A stretch of DNA of 64,000 nt from S5-327 sp965200975. Lineage in GTDB: Bacteria; Chloroflexota; Dehalococcoidia; Lucifugimonadales; Australimonadaceae. Position numbers and translations under genes: made by a program. Under the pieces are notes generated by a model. It saw only the letters and a program-made list of their open reading frames with translations, ran no database searches and was not told the DNA's origin. Below are positions 41,587-50,021 of this stretch, piece by piece. The stretch spans positions 2,108,001 through 2,172,000 of the forward strand of contig OZ241740.1 in NCBI GenBank assembly GCA_965200975.1, in the 5' to 3' direction. The stretch's first letter is position 1, and each line of letters begins with the position of its first letter.

Positions 41587-41991
41587 CTAGCGTTTCGTGT
41601 ACTGGGGAGCGCGGCGGGCGCGCTTGAGTCCGTACTTCTTGCTCTCTTTGATGCGCGAATCGCGCGTGAGGAAGCCGTGCTTGCGCAGCTCGCCCTTCAG
41701 AGTCGGGTCAGCCACGAGCAGCGCGCGCGCAATGCCGTGGCGCAGCGCGTCGGCCCATGCCGAGACGCCGCCTCCTTCGATTTTGGCGACAACGTTGAAG
41801 CGGTTCGCCGCCGCCGGGATCATTTCGAACGGCTGCGACGCTCGTTTCCGCCAGTCGACCCACGGAAGCGCCTCTTCGAGCGGTTTGCCGTTGATGATCA
41901 TCGCGCCGGTCCCGCCGAGGTAGAGGCGCACCCGGGCGATGGCCGACTTGCGCTTGCCCGTGCCGTAGTAGTAGCTCTCCTGGGTCGTCAT
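41587..41991 (-). CDS. rpsI: 30S ribosomal protein S9
   Basis: A 134-residue small-subunit protein whose C-terminal KR tail reaches the P-site tRNA. YYYGTGKRKSAIARVRL opens the conserved part, DALRHGIARALL is the middle signature and the end is KYGLKRARRAPQYTKR, the expected basic tail. ATG overlaps the rplM stop by 4 bp. Last gene of the super-operon; a terminator hairpin follows. Confidence 0.97.
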   Translation of the reverse strand: MTTQESYYYGTGKRKSAIARVRLYLGGTGAMIINGKPLEEALPWVDWRKRASQPFEMIPAAANRFNVVAKIEGGGVSAWADALRHGIARALLVADPTLKGELRKHGFLTRDSRIKESKKYGLKRARRAPQYTKR

Positions 41992-42689
41992 TTGGTTGTC
42001 TCCCCCTCGGGCTCAGGTTGGCCATCAGCCTCCGACTCCGCCGCCTCGGCGGCGTCCGCCGGCGCCTCATCGGCAGAAGCGTCCGGCGCCGCTGCGGTCG
42101 CGGCAGCAGTATCGTCGGTCTGCTCTTCCGTCGCCGCGGCGGTTGCTTCCTCCGGCTGGTCGTCCGCGACGGCAGAGGCGACTGCGGCCTCGTCCACGGC
42201 TTCCTCTGCGGGGGAAGCACTCGCGACAACGACTGCAGGCGCGGGGCGGGCCTTCCCCATGCCCAGGCGCACCTGCGCCTCGTGGGGGTGCGTGGGGCCG
42301 GCGTACACCTTCAGGCGGCGCAGCATTCGGCGGCCAAGCCTGTTTCGGGGAAGCATCCCCTTCACTGCGAGTTCGATGACCCGCTCCGGGAAGCGCGTCA
42401 GCATCTCTTCGAGGGTGCGGGAGCGCAGTCCTCCGAGGTAGCCGGAATGGCGGTAGTAGACCTTCTGGGCCATCTTGTTGCCGGACGCCCCTACCTTTGC
42501 AGCGTTGACGACGATGACGAAATCCTCGTTGAGCTGGTGCTTGCTGTAGTCGGGGCGGTGTTTCCCCTGCAGCAGGTTTGCGACTTTCGTCGCGAGGCGC
42601 CCGAGGCGTTCGCCGTCGGCGTCGACGACGTGCCACTTCTCGACGCGGTTAGCCGGCCTTGTATGTTTGGTTATGCGTTGTAGTTCCAT
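41988..42689 (-). CDS. rplM: 50S ribosomal protein L13 with a long acidic C-terminal extension
   Basis: L13 is an early-assembly protein of the large subunit. The first ~145 residues are ordinary L13 (KWHVVDADGERLGRLATKVA, HRPDYSKHQLNEDFVIVVNA, GMLPRNRLGRRMLRRLKVY). A further ~88 residues rich in Ala, Glu, Asp and Thr follow, ending PEPEGETTK; this is absent from the common form (about 142-145 residues). The start lies 41 bp inside the 3' end of truA. The tail's codons fit the surrounding GC-rich style, so it looks native. Confidence 0.95.
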   Translation of the reverse strand: MELQRITKHTRPANRVEKWHVVDADGERLGRLATKVANLLQGKHRPDYSKHQLNEDFVIVVNAAKVGASGNKMAQKVYYRHSGYLGGLRSRTLEEMLTRFPERVIELAVKGMLPRNRLGRRMLRRLKVYAGPTHPHEAQVRLGMGKARPAPAVVVASASPAEEAVDEAAVASAVADDQPEEATAAATEEQTDDTAAATAAAPDASADEAPADAAEAAESEADGQPEPEGETTK

Positions 42690-43446
42690 CGTTATCCGGC
42701 GGGAACGCCGCGTATCTCACTTCCCGGAGCGTTAACCCCCGGGCGGGGAAGACCATTTCCGCCGCGCCCTGAGCCCCGCTCGCAATCATCTGTTCGAACT
42801 CTTCTCTCGTCGCCTCGCCGAGGCCTACGCGCGCCAAGGCCGCCACGGTGCGTCTTACCTGTTGCGGCAGGAACGCGTTGGCGTCGAACTCCACCGCCGT
42901 CTCATCGCCGTCGCGCCGCGCCTCTGCCCTGGTCATCCGCCGCACGTAGGATCTGCCGTGCGGCTGGGGGCCGCTGAAGGCGCGGAAGTCGCGCTCGCCG
43001 ATCAGGCATGCCGCCGCCGCATTCATCGCCGCCACATCGAGCCTGCGTCCAACCCGGTGCGTGAACCTCCTCCGCAGGGGCGAAGGCTGCCGGCTCTCGA
43101 GGATGCGGTAGCGGTACACGCGGGCCAGCGCATCGCGCCGGGGGTCGAACGCGGGAGCGGCCTCGTGGGCCGATCGCACCGCGATCTGCTCGCCCAGGTA
43201 GTGGTTGAGGCCCGGCGCTATCCGCTCGACGGGTATGGCGCTTTCGGTGTCGAACGCCGCCACCTGACCGAGCGCATGGACGCCTGCGTCAGTGCGCCCC
43301 GCTCCCCGAACGGTTGGTCTGACCGCTGTAAGCGACTCTATTGCGTTTTCGATCTCCTCCTGTACAGAGGGGGCGTTCGCCTGGCGCTGGAACCCGGCGT
43401 AACCCGTCCCCTCGTATTCCACAACGAGCGCGATTCGCCTCGTCAC
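42649..43446 (-). CDS. truA: tRNA pseudouridine(38-40) synthase TruA
   Basis: A 265-residue enzyme that makes pseudouridine at positions 38-40 of tRNA anticodon arms. YEGTGYAGFQRQ near the start and the catalytic Asp in GAGRTDAGVHALGQVA (near residue 52), followed by VYRYRIL and FLPQQVRRTVAAL. GTG start 8 bp after the rplQ stop. Its 3' end overlaps rplM by 41 bp, so the two are tightly coupled. truA between rplQ and rplM is a known arrangement in several phyla. Confidence 0.94.
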   Translation of the reverse strand: MTRRIALVVEYEGTGYAGFQRQANAPSVQEEIENAIESLTAVRPTVRGAGRTDAGVHALGQVAAFDTESAIPVERIAPGLNHYLGEQIAVRSAHEAAPAFDPRRDALARVYRYRILESRQPSPLRRRFTHRVGRRLDVAAMNAAAACLIGERDFRAFSGPQPHGRSYVRRMTRAEARRDGDETAVEFDANAFLPQQVRRTVAALARVGLGEATREEFEQMIASGAQGAAEMVFPARGLTLREVRYAAFPPDNDGTTTHNQTYKAG

Positions 43447-43453
43447 GGTCTCC

Positions 43454-43804
43454 CTAAACGAGCTCCAGCAGCGCCATAGGAGCGGAATCGCCCTTGCGCG
43501 GCATAAGCTTCACGATGCGGGTGTAGCCTCCGGGGCGGTCGGCATAGCGCGGGCCAATGTCGTCGAAGAGCTTCTCCACCGCATGCTTGTCGGGCAGGGC
43601 GGCGAGGGCCAGCCTGCGGTTGTGCAGGGTGGGGTTGCGGCCCTTGCTAATGACCTTCTCCGCAATCGGGCGGGCCTCGCGGGCCTTGGCCTCGGTCGTC
43701 GTAATGCGTTCATGGCGCAGCAGCTGGGACACCAGGTTGTTGAGCATCGACTCACGGTGCTCGCTGTAGCGGCCGAACGTTCGTGTCTTGACGCGGTGTC
43801 GCAT
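43454..43804 (-). CDS. rplQ: 50S ribosomal protein L17
   Basis: A 116-residue large-subunit protein near the exit tunnel. It begins MRHRVKTRTFGRYSEHRESML with the short-spacer form of the N-terminus and continues ITTTEAKAREARPIAEKVIS. Located directly after rpoA as in the alpha operon of most bacteria (3 bp between them). Length is normal for the non-proteobacterial form. Confidence 0.97.
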   Translation of the reverse strand: MRHRVKTRTFGRYSEHRESMLNNLVSQLLRHERITTTEAKAREARPIAEKVISKGRNPTLHNRRLALAALPDKHAVEKLFDDIGPRYADRPGGYTRIVKLMPRKGDSAPMALLELV

Positions 43805-43807
43805 CGG

Positions 43808-44839
43808 TTACTCCTCGCCGCCGTCCCCGACGGATGCGGCCTGTACGACCTCGACGCTGCTTCCCAAGTCAGGGTGGGTGATGCCGATTTCGCGCAGGCG
43901 TTCGTCCAGCTCATAGAGGGACTTCTCGCCGAAGTTGCGAATTCGCAGCAGCTGGCTGCGGTCTTTCTCGAGCACTTCGCCGACCCTGTGGAGGGAGGCG
44001 CGTTTGAGGCAGTTGAGCGTGCGCTGCGAGAGCTTGAGGTTCTCGACGGGCAGGTTGTACTGGGAGGCAGGGATAGCGGCGGCCCAGGACGGGCGGGCGC
44101 TTCCGGAGGATTCGTCCGTCGAGACCGTCGAGAATTGGAAGAAGTACTCGAACAGTTCGCGGCCCGCCTGACGAACGGCCTTGGCGGGGGAGGTTGCCCC
44201 GTTGGTCCACACCTCGAGGAGCAGCCGTTCGTAGTCGGTGTACTGCCCGACGCGGGTGCGCTCTACGGAGTAGTTGACCTTGCGTACCGGGGTGTAGATG
44301 GCGTCGACCGGGAGCACGCCGATAGGCAGGCCGTCGGTGGAAGCGGCGGGAGCGTAGCCCTTGCCATGTTCGACGTTCATCTCCATCACGAGACGCGATC
44401 CTTCGCCGTCGAGGGTGGCGATATGCAGCTCGGGGTTCACGATCTCGAAGTCGGACGACGTCATGATGTCGCCTGCGGAGACGTCGCCGGGGCCGTCGAT
44501 CTCGAGCCGGAGCTTGCCGGGCCTGTTGGAGTCGGAGCGCAGGTGAATGGACTTTACGTTGAGGAGGATGTCGACGACATCTTCTTTCACGCTGGGGATA
44601 GTCGAGTATTCGTGATCGATGCCTTCGATGCGCACCCAGTTGATGGCGATGCCGCTGATAGAGCTAAGCAGCACTCTGCGGAGCGGATTGCCAAGGGTCA
44701 TTCCGTAGCCGCGGGGCAGTGGCTCTACTGCGAACTCGCCGTAGGTGTCGGTGGCCCTGACGACGCTGACTGCGGGCAGCGGCGACTGGGGCCTATCGAG
44801 CATAGGGTCGTAAGACTCGCCGAATTCAAGTTCCAACAT
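43808..44839 (-). CDS. rpoA: DNA-directed RNA polymerase subunit alpha
   Basis: A 343-residue subunit that nucleates RNA polymerase assembly. The N-terminal dimerisation domain has FAVEPLPRGYGMTLGNPLRRVLLSSI; the C-terminal domain (from about 255) carries the helix-hairpin-helix DNA-binding part NLKLSQRTLNCLKRASLHRV and IRNFGEKSLYELDERL. A Ser/Ala-rich linker joins them and a short acidic tail (SVGDGGEE) ends the protein. It lies between rpsD and rplQ, with a 62-bp gap before it. Confidence 0.97.
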   Translation of the reverse strand: MLELEFGESYDPMLDRPQSPLPAVSVVRATDTYGEFAVEPLPRGYGMTLGNPLRRVLLSSISGIAINWVRIEGIDHEYSTIPSVKEDVVDILLNVKSIHLRSDSNRPGKLRLEIDGPGDVSAGDIMTSSDFEIVNPELHIATLDGEGSRLVMEMNVEHGKGYAPAASTDGLPIGVLPVDAIYTPVRKVNYSVERTRVGQYTDYERLLLEVWTNGATSPAKAVRQAGRELFEYFFQFSTVSTDESSGSARPSWAAAIPASQYNLPVENLKLSQRTLNCLKRASLHRVGEVLEKDRSQLLRIRNFGEKSLYELDERLREIGITHPDLGSSVEVVQAASVGDGGEE

Positions 44840-44901
44840 CGTTTGATCACGTCCTTCGGGAACGGGCTTGCCAGGCGGGAGGGACTAGCTCTCTTCCGCG
44901 T

Positions 44902-45528
44902 CTAGCGCGAGTAGTACTCCACTACCATACGGGTGTCGACCCTGCTATCGATGTCTGTAGGCTCGGGTAGCCGGTCGATCGTCGCCGTCATCTCGGCCTT
45001 GTCGAGCGAGAGCCACTCAGGGAGCAATCGCTGGCCGACAGTGCGAATGGTGTCCTGCGCGAACTGCCGGTCTTTGCTTGCAGACTTCCAGGACACGACT
45101 TCGCCGGGGCGCACCCTGTAGGAGGGGATATTGACCCGCCGGCCGTTAACTCTGAAGTGGCCGTGGAGCACGCGCTGGCGCGCCTGCGCGCGAGAGTCGC
45201 CGAACCCTATACGGTAGGCTACGTTGTCGAGGCGGCGTTCGAGCAGCTGCAGCAGGTTGTCGCCTGTCGCGCCCGGGGCGCGCAGCGCGTCGCTGAAGTA
45301 CTTGCGAAACTGCCGCTCGAGCACGCCGTACGACTGGCGGGCCTTCTGTTTCTCGCGGAGCTGCAGGGCCCATTCCGAGGCCCGGCGGCGCCGGAGCTGC
45401 TGCTCGCCCGGGGTCTTGCGGCGCTTCTCTACGCCGCACTTGGGCGTGAAGCACCGCTCGCCCTTGAGGAAGAGTTTCTCGCCTGCCCGCCGGCACTGCC
45501 GGCATACCGGTCCTGTGTATCTTGCCAT
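44902..45528 (-). CDS. rpsD: 30S ribosomal protein S4, zinc-binding form
   Basis: A 208-residue primary 16S rRNA-binding protein. The N-terminal four-cysteine site (Cys9, Cys12, Cys26, Cys31 in PVCRQCRRAG and RCFTPKC) marks the zinc form. The S4 RNA-binding domain is LERRLDNVAYRIGF and VLHGHFRVNGRRVNIPSYRV. In many bacteria S4 represses the alpha operon; whether it does so here is not visible. It lies between rpsK and rpoA, the usual order. Confidence 0.97.
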   Translation of the reverse strand: MARYTGPVCRQCRRAGEKLFLKGERCFTPKCGVEKRRKTPGEQQLRRRRASEWALQLREKQKARQSYGVLERQFRKYFSDALRAPGATGDNLLQLLERRLDNVAYRIGFGDSRAQARQRVLHGHFRVNGRRVNIPSYRVRPGEVVSWKSASKDRQFAQDTIRTVGQRLLPEWLSLDKAEMTATIDRLPEPTDIDSRVDTRMVVEYYSR

Positions 45529-45548
45529 CTATGCCTCTCTGACTGGCT

Positions 45549-45941
45549 CTACTGGCGGCGCCGCTTTGGAGGGCGGCATCCGTTGTGCGGGATAGGCGTG
45601 ACGTCGCGGATGCTCGTCACCGTGATGCCTACGCCCTGAAGCGCGCGGATCGCGGACTCGCGCCCTGCGCCCGGGCCTTTCACATACACTTCCACCTGTC
45701 GCAGCCCGTGCTCCATCGCCTTGCGGGCGGCTGTTTCGGACACGCGCTGCGCGGCGAATGCGGTGCTCTTGCGCGCGCCCTTGAAGCCCACTCCTCCGGC
45801 GGCGCCCCAGGCGACCACGTTGCCCGCCGGATCGGTGAGGGTAACGATGGTGTTGTTGAACGTGGCGCTGATGAACACTTTGCCGCGGGGAACGAACTTG
45901 CGCTCCCGCCTTCGCGTTCTTGTTCTGTTGGCTCTAGCCAA
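45549..45941 (-). CDS. rpsK: 30S ribosomal protein S11
   Basis: A 130-residue platform protein of the small subunit. KVFISATFNNTIVTLTDPAG, WGAAGGVGFKGARKSTAFAA and the conserved end SIRDVTPIPHNGCRPPKRRR are diagnostic. The N-terminal basic stretch RANRTRTRRRERK is slightly different from the common KKKRRVKK form. It is 19 bp after rpsM. Confidence 0.97.
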   Translation of the reverse strand: MARANRTRTRRRERKFVPRGKVFISATFNNTIVTLTDPAGNVVAWGAAGGVGFKGARKSTAFAAQRVSETAARKAMEHGLRQVEVYVKGPGAGRESAIRALQGVGITVTSIRDVTPIPHNGCRPPKRRRQ

Positions 45942-45960
45942 GAGTCCCCCCTTGCCTGCC

Positions 45961-46341
45961 TTACTTCTTCATTACGCGGCGCTTGCCGGCGACGGTGCGC
46001 CGCCCGCTTCGCTTCGTCCGCGAGTTGGTCTTGGTGCGCTGCCCGTGCACGGGCAGCCCGCGGCGGTGCCGGATGCCCCGGTACGCCCCGATGTCGATAA
46101 GCCGGCGGATGTTGTCGTTCACCTCGCGGCGGAGGTCTCCCTCGACCACGTGCTCGCGATCGATGATCTCGCGGATGCGGGCCATCGCCTCGTCCCCCAC
46201 GTCGCGAACGCGAGGGTTGCCGGTGACTCCGGCCCGCGCGGCGATGAGGGAGGCCTTGGTCGGGCCTACGCCGTGGATGCTCCGCAGCGAGATCTCTATT
46301 CGCTTGTTGTCGGGAATGTCTACGCCTGCTACGCGCGCCAT
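45961..46341 (-). CDS. rpsM: 30S ribosomal protein S13
   Basis: A 126-residue head protein that contacts S19 and the P-site tRNA. MARVAGVDIPDNKRIEISL and IYGVG-like IHGVGPTKA start it; GAYRGIRHRRGLPVHGQRTKTNSRT is the 3' signature, followed by a basic tail. ATG 46341 begins family homology; the frame extends upstream into rpmJ but without relevance. Starts 5 bp after the rpmJ stop. Confidence 0.97.
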   Translation of the reverse strand: MARVAGVDIPDNKRIEISLRSIHGVGPTKASLIAARAGVTGNPRVRDVGDEAMARIREIIDREHVVEGDLRREVNDNIRRLIDIGAYRGIRHRRGLPVHGQRTKTNSRTKRSGRRTVAGKRRVMKK

Positions 46342-46346
46342 AGTGG

Positions 46347-46460
46347 TTACCCCTGCTTCTGCTTGTGCCGCGGGTTGGAGCAGAGCACGCGGATGACGCG
46401 TCCCCGCCGAATCATGCGGCACTTGTCGCACCGTGGCTTGATGGATGCCCTTACTTTCAC
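46347..46460 (-). CDS. rpmJ: 50S ribosomal protein L36, zinc form
   Basis: A 37-residue protein, easily missed because of its size: MKVRASIKPRCDKCRMIRR and then VLCSNPRHKQKQG. The CxxC...C...H zinc site (Cys11, Cys14, Cys27, His32) is complete, so this is the zinc-binding C+ form. It starts with GTG at 46460, 12 bp after infA, and ends 5 bp before rpsM, the classic infA-rpmJ-rpsM order. Confidence 0.95.
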   Translation of the reverse strand: MKVRASIKPRCDKCRMIRRGRVIRVLCSNPRHKQKQG

Positions 46461-46472
46461 CGCCTGCGCTCC

Positions 46473-46691
46473 TTACTTGAACCGATAGGTGATCCGCCCG
46501 CGGGTGAGGTCGTAGGGAGAGAGTTCAACGAGCACGCGGTCGCCCGGAAGCACCCGGATGAAGTGCATGCGCATCTTGCCCGACACGTGCGCGAGCACTG
46601 CATGGCCGTTGGCCAGCTCCGCACGGAAAGTGGCGTTCGGCAGCGCTTCAACGACTGTCGCCTCAACCTCGATGGACTCTTTTTTCGCCAT
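46473..46691 (-). CDS. infA: Translation initiation factor IF-1
   Basis: A 72-residue S1-fold protein that binds the ribosomal A site during initiation. EATVVEALPNATFRAELANGHAVLAHVSGKMR and RVLPGDRVLVELSPYDLTRGRI are near-consensus. Normal length. Between map and rpmJ, as in most bacteria. Confidence 0.97.
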   Translation of the reverse strand: MAKKESIEVEATVVEALPNATFRAELANGHAVLAHVSGKMRMHFIRVLPGDRVLVELSPYDLTRGRITYRFK

Positions 46692-46712
46692 GCTTTCGCC
46701 GGATCCGCCTCT

Positions 46713-47540
46713 CTAATCGATCTTCGTCGTGATGATCGGTTCGTTCTCCGTGATAATCACCGTGTGTTCGAAATGCACCGACACTGTGCCGTCCGCCGTA
46801 ACCACCGTCCAATCGTCGTCCAGGACTCTCGTGCCGTCTCCCCCGAAGTTGATCATTGGCTCGATGGCTATCGCCATGCCGGGCCTGAGCAAGGGTCCCC
46901 GCCCGGACGGCCCGAAGTTCGGCACCGAGGGCTCTTCGTGGAGCTTGCGGCCAATGCCGTGGCCCACGTACTCGCGGACGATGCCATAGCCGCCGCGGCA
47001 TAGCACTTCCTGCTCGACCGCGTACGAGACGTCGCCGATGCGGTTTCCTGCCCGGGCCTGCGAGATGCCGGCGAAGAGGGCTGCGCGCCCCGTCTCCATC
47101 TGCTTCTCCGTCCCTTCGTCCGTTCCGCCAACGGCTACGGTCACGGCGGAGTCGCCGTACAGGCCGTCGACGATTGCCCCGAGGTCGAGCCCTACGACGT
47201 CGCCGTCCTGGATGACGCGTCCGCCGGGGATTCCGTGAACTATCTCCTCATTGACGGAGACGCACAGGGTCGCCGGGAAGCCGCGGTAGCCCTTGAAGGC
47301 GGGGACGCCCCCGCGCGCGCGGATTTCGCGCTCGGCGATCTCGTCCAGCTCGCGCGTAGTCATTCCCTCCGCGATGGACGCGCGGAGAACGGCGAGCGCC
47401 TCGCCGGTGATCCGACCGGCCTCGCGCATGCGGTCCAGCTCGGTTGAGCTCTTGACCGTTATGCCGTTGCGTTGCGGGCCCAACTCGCCGTTGAGTCCTC
47501 GCAAGAGCGCTGTTCTGGTTCTGGTCTTCATCGTAAACAT
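46713..47540 (-). CDS. map: Methionine aminopeptidase, type I
   Basis: A 275-residue dinuclear metalloprotease that removes the initiator Met from new proteins. The metal ligands are visible: Asp pair in GLDLGAIVDGLYGDSAVT, His in YVGHGIGRKLHEEP, Glu in AIEPMINFG and Glu in SVHFEHTV. Family homology starts about 28 residues in (ITVKSSTELDRMREAG), so there is a short basic N-terminal extension (MFTMKTRTRTALLRG), or the start is wrong; no ATG, GTG or TTG lies nearer the conserved part. A second ATG at 47531 is equally possible. Confidence 0.95.
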   Translation of the reverse strand: MFTMKTRTRTALLRGLNGELGPQRNGITVKSSTELDRMREAGRITGEALAVLRASIAEGMTTRELDEIAEREIRARGGVPAFKGYRGFPATLCVSVNEEIVHGIPGGRVIQDGDVVGLDLGAIVDGLYGDSAVTVAVGGTDEGTEKQMETGRAALFAGISQARAGNRIGDVSYAVEQEVLCRGGYGIVREYVGHGIGRKLHEEPSVPNFGPSGRGPLLRPGMAIAIEPMINFGGDGTRVLDDDWTVVTADGTVSVHFEHTVIITENEPIITTKID

Positions 47541-47577
47541 CTATTCTATGCGTCGGCGCGCGCGCCGGAAACCCTGC

Positions 47578-48228
47578 CTACAGGCCTACGGCCTGTTCGA
47601 GGTCCGCGGTCACGCGCTCCACATCCTGATCGCCGTTCACGCGGACAACCTTGTTCTGCTCATCGTAGTAGCTGATGAGAGGGGCCGTCTGCCGCTCGTA
47701 GGTCTCGAGCCGCGTCCGCACCACTTCCGGCCTGTCGTCGTCGCGCTGGCGCAGCTCGCCGTTGCACGCGTCGCACCGGCCCTCATTCGCGGGAGGGTTC
47801 GAGACCATGTGATACGGGGCCTGGCACGACCCGCACACCCACCTTCCGGCCAGCCGCCGCACCAGCTCCTCGACGTCGACCTCCACCAGGGGAGCGACAT
47901 CGATCGCCTCGCCCTTCTCTGCAAGCGCGGCGTCGAGCGCCCTCGCCTGCTCCATCGTGCGGGGAAAGCCGTCGAGCACGTAGCCCTGCCGGGCGTCGGA
48001 CGAGGCAATCCGCTCGAGCACCATGCGTATGGTTACGTCGTCGGGCACGAGTTCGCCCTTGTCCATATACGTTTGGGCGAGCTTGCCGAGCTCGGAGCCC
48101 GCGCCAAGATGTTTGCGGAAGAGGTCGCCGGAGGCGACGTGCGCGACGCCCTTACGCTGGGCGATGATCGACGCCTGCGTGCCTTTTCCGGCGCCGGGAG
48201 GGCCAAGCAGCACGATGCGCGCGCTCAT
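47578..48228 (-). CDS. adk: Adenylate kinase, zinc-binding LID form
   Basis: A 216-residue enzyme interconverting ATP+AMP and 2 ADP. P-loop GPPGAGKGTQA at residue 9, AMP site GYVLDGFPRT, and a LID with a zinc four-cysteine site (WVCGSCQAPY and CDACNG). The LID form is typical of Gram-positives, Chloroflexi and thermophiles. ATG overlaps the secY stop by four bases. Confidence 0.97.
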   Translation of the reverse strand: MSARIVLLGPPGAGKGTQASIIAQRKGVAHVASGDLFRKHLGAGSELGKLAQTYMDKGELVPDDVTIRMVLERIASSDARQGYVLDGFPRTMEQARALDAALAEKGEAIDVAPLVEVDVEELVRRLAGRWVCGSCQAPYHMVSNPPANEGRCDACNGELRQRDDDRPEVVRTRLETYERQTAPLISYYDEQNKVVRVNGDQDVERVTADLEQAVGL

Positions 48229-49571
48229 CGGATGAACCCCTCGTAGCTGCGCATCAGCAGCTGCGCCTCGAGCTGCCGCATAAAGTCGAGCGCCACCGAC
48301 ACCATAATGAGCAGGCTGGTGCTGCTCAGCGTGAGCTCCTGCACGCCCGTAATGCGCGTGAAGAAGAACGGCATGACGGCCACCAGGCCCAGGAAGAGAG
48401 CGCCTCCCCAGGTGATGCGCAAGATCACCCTGTTCAGGTACTGCTGTGTAGGAGCGCCGGGGCGGATGCCGGGCACGAAACCTCCGTTCTTCTGCAGGTT
48501 CTCGGCCAGCTGCTGTTGCTGGAACACGACCAGGGTGTAGAAGAACGTGAAGATGACGACGAGCACGAATATCAGCGCCCAGTACCACGCCGAGGTGAAG
48601 GACATTGCGGTTACGACGAAGCCGGCGACGTTCGAGACGAAGCTGGAGCTCGCAGGGTTGTAGAAGAAGCTGGCGACCGTCCCGGGCAGCACCATAATGC
48701 TGAACGCGAAGATCAGCGGGATCATTCCCGCCGAGTTGACGCGGAGCGGCAGATGCGTCGCTCCTGTCTGGCGGTACATTCGTCCACCCCGGAACACGCT
48801 GCGTCCGTACTGCACCGGTATGCGCCGCTGGGCCTCGTTGAACACCACAATGAAGTAGATGAGCACGAGCCCGGCGCATGCGAGTATCAGGAGCCCCACC
48901 GCGTTGTCGCGCGCGAGGAACCCCTGCCCTATCAGCGAAGGAAGACCGGCGACGATGCCGGCGAAGATAATGAGGGAGATGCCGTTGCCTACGCCGCGTT
49001 CGGTAATGAGTTCGCCGATCCACACGAGCAGCATGGTGCCGCCGACGAAGCTCGTCACTATCGTCAGCGTTTCGAGCGAGCCCTCGCCGACGAAGCCCAC
49101 CGGGAAGGTGAACACTCCGGAGCGGGAGAAGAGCAGCAGCTGCCCATAGCCTGAGAAGAAGGCGATGGGGACTGTAATCCAGTGCGTTATCTGGTTTATC
49201 CGCTGGCGCCCGCTGTCGCCCTCTTTGGCGAGGGCCTGTAGCCGGGGCAGCACCGGCGTAAGGATTTGCATAACGATGGAAGACGTGATGTAGGGGAACA
49301 CGCCCATAGCGGCGATGCTCATATTGCGGAGGCCGCCTCCGCTGAACAGGTCGAATATGGGCACGAGCGAGTTGCTCTGGAAGAGCGTGCCGAGGGCTGA
49401 GCGGTCGACGCCCGGCACCGGCACGTGAGCGAGGAACCGGAACACGACCAGCATCGCGAGGACGAACAGCAGTTTCGCGCGCAGGTCGGGCGTCCTGAAC
49501 GCGTCGATCATCGCCTGGATGAGCGCGGGACGTCCCGTTTGTTGGCGCGTTGCCGCCTGTCCTGCGCGCAC
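48225..49571 (-). CDS. secY: Preprotein translocase subunit SecY
   Basis: A 448-residue channel protein of the Sec translocon with about ten membrane helices. FRFLAHVPVPGVDRSAL, plug-region FDLFSGGGLRNMSIAAMGVFPYITSSI and IPVQYGRS are family signatures. The annotated GTG has GGAGGG at a good distance, inside the rplO stop region; an alternative ATG at 49511 matches the usual N-terminus (MIDAFRTPDLRAK) and would drop ~20 polar residues. secY follows rplO as usual in the spc operon. Confidence 0.96.
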   Translation of the reverse strand: MRAGQAATRQQTGRPALIQAMIDAFRTPDLRAKLLFVLAMLVVFRFLAHVPVPGVDRSALGTLFQSNSLVPIFDLFSGGGLRNMSIAAMGVFPYITSSIVMQILTPVLPRLQALAKEGDSGRQRINQITHWITVPIAFFSGYGQLLLFSRSGVFTFPVGFVGEGSLETLTIVTSFVGGTMLLVWIGELITERGVGNGISLIIFAGIVAGLPSLIGQGFLARDNAVGLLILACAGLVLIYFIVVFNEAQRRIPVQYGRSVFRGGRMYRQTGATHLPLRVNSAGMIPLIFAFSIMVLPGTVASFFYNPASSSFVSNVAGFVVTAMSFTSAWYWALIFVLVVIFTFFYTLVVFQQQQLAENLQKNGGFVPGIRPGAPTQQYLNRVILRITWGGALFLGLVAVMPFFFTRITGVQELTLSSTSLLIMVSVALDFMRQLEAQLLMRSYEGFIR

Positions 49572-49574
49572 CGG

Positions 49575-50018
49575 CTAGCCCTCCAGCACTGATCCGCCCG
49601 CCGCCTCGATTTTGGCGCGGGCCGCCGCCGACACCTGCGCGCCGGAGATTGTGAGCGCGCGGGAGATCTCGCCGTACGCGAGCACCTTTACCGGCTTGTC
49701 GGCCTGCCGCACCATGCGGTGGGCCTTGAGCACTGCCGGCGTGACTTCCTCGACGCCGTCGGGGAGGGCGTCCAGCCGCGCAAGGTTCACTACCTGGCTT
49801 TCGACCCTGAACCGGTTCTTGAAACCGCGCAGCATCGGCAGCCCTTTGATAAGCGGGTTCTGTCCGCCCTCGAAACCTGGGCGGACTCCTCCGCCGGAGC
49901 GGGCATTCTGTCCCTTCATGCCCCGGCCCGAGTATGTGCCTTTCCCGGAGCCGTCGCCGCGGCCAACGCGTTTGCGCGTCCGGCGAGAGTGCGCCGATCG
50001 AACATTGTGCGCTTGCAT
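49575..50018 (-). CDS. rplO: 50S ribosomal protein L15
   Basis: A 147-residue late-assembly protein. The N-terminal Gly/Arg stretch RKRVGRGDGSGKGTYSGRGMKGQNARSGGG binds 23S rRNA; GFEGGQNPLIKGLPMLRGF and the C-terminal ALTISGAQVSAAARAKIEAAGG follow. Sits 3 bp after rpmD. Confidence 0.96.
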   Translation of the reverse strand: MQAHNVRSAHSRRTRKRVGRGDGSGKGTYSGRGMKGQNARSGGGVRPGFEGGQNPLIKGLPMLRGFKNRFRVESQVVNLARLDALPDGVEEVTPAVLKAHRMVRQADKPVKVLAYGEISRALTISGAQVSAAARAKIEAAGGSVLEG

Positions 50019-50021
50019 CGC

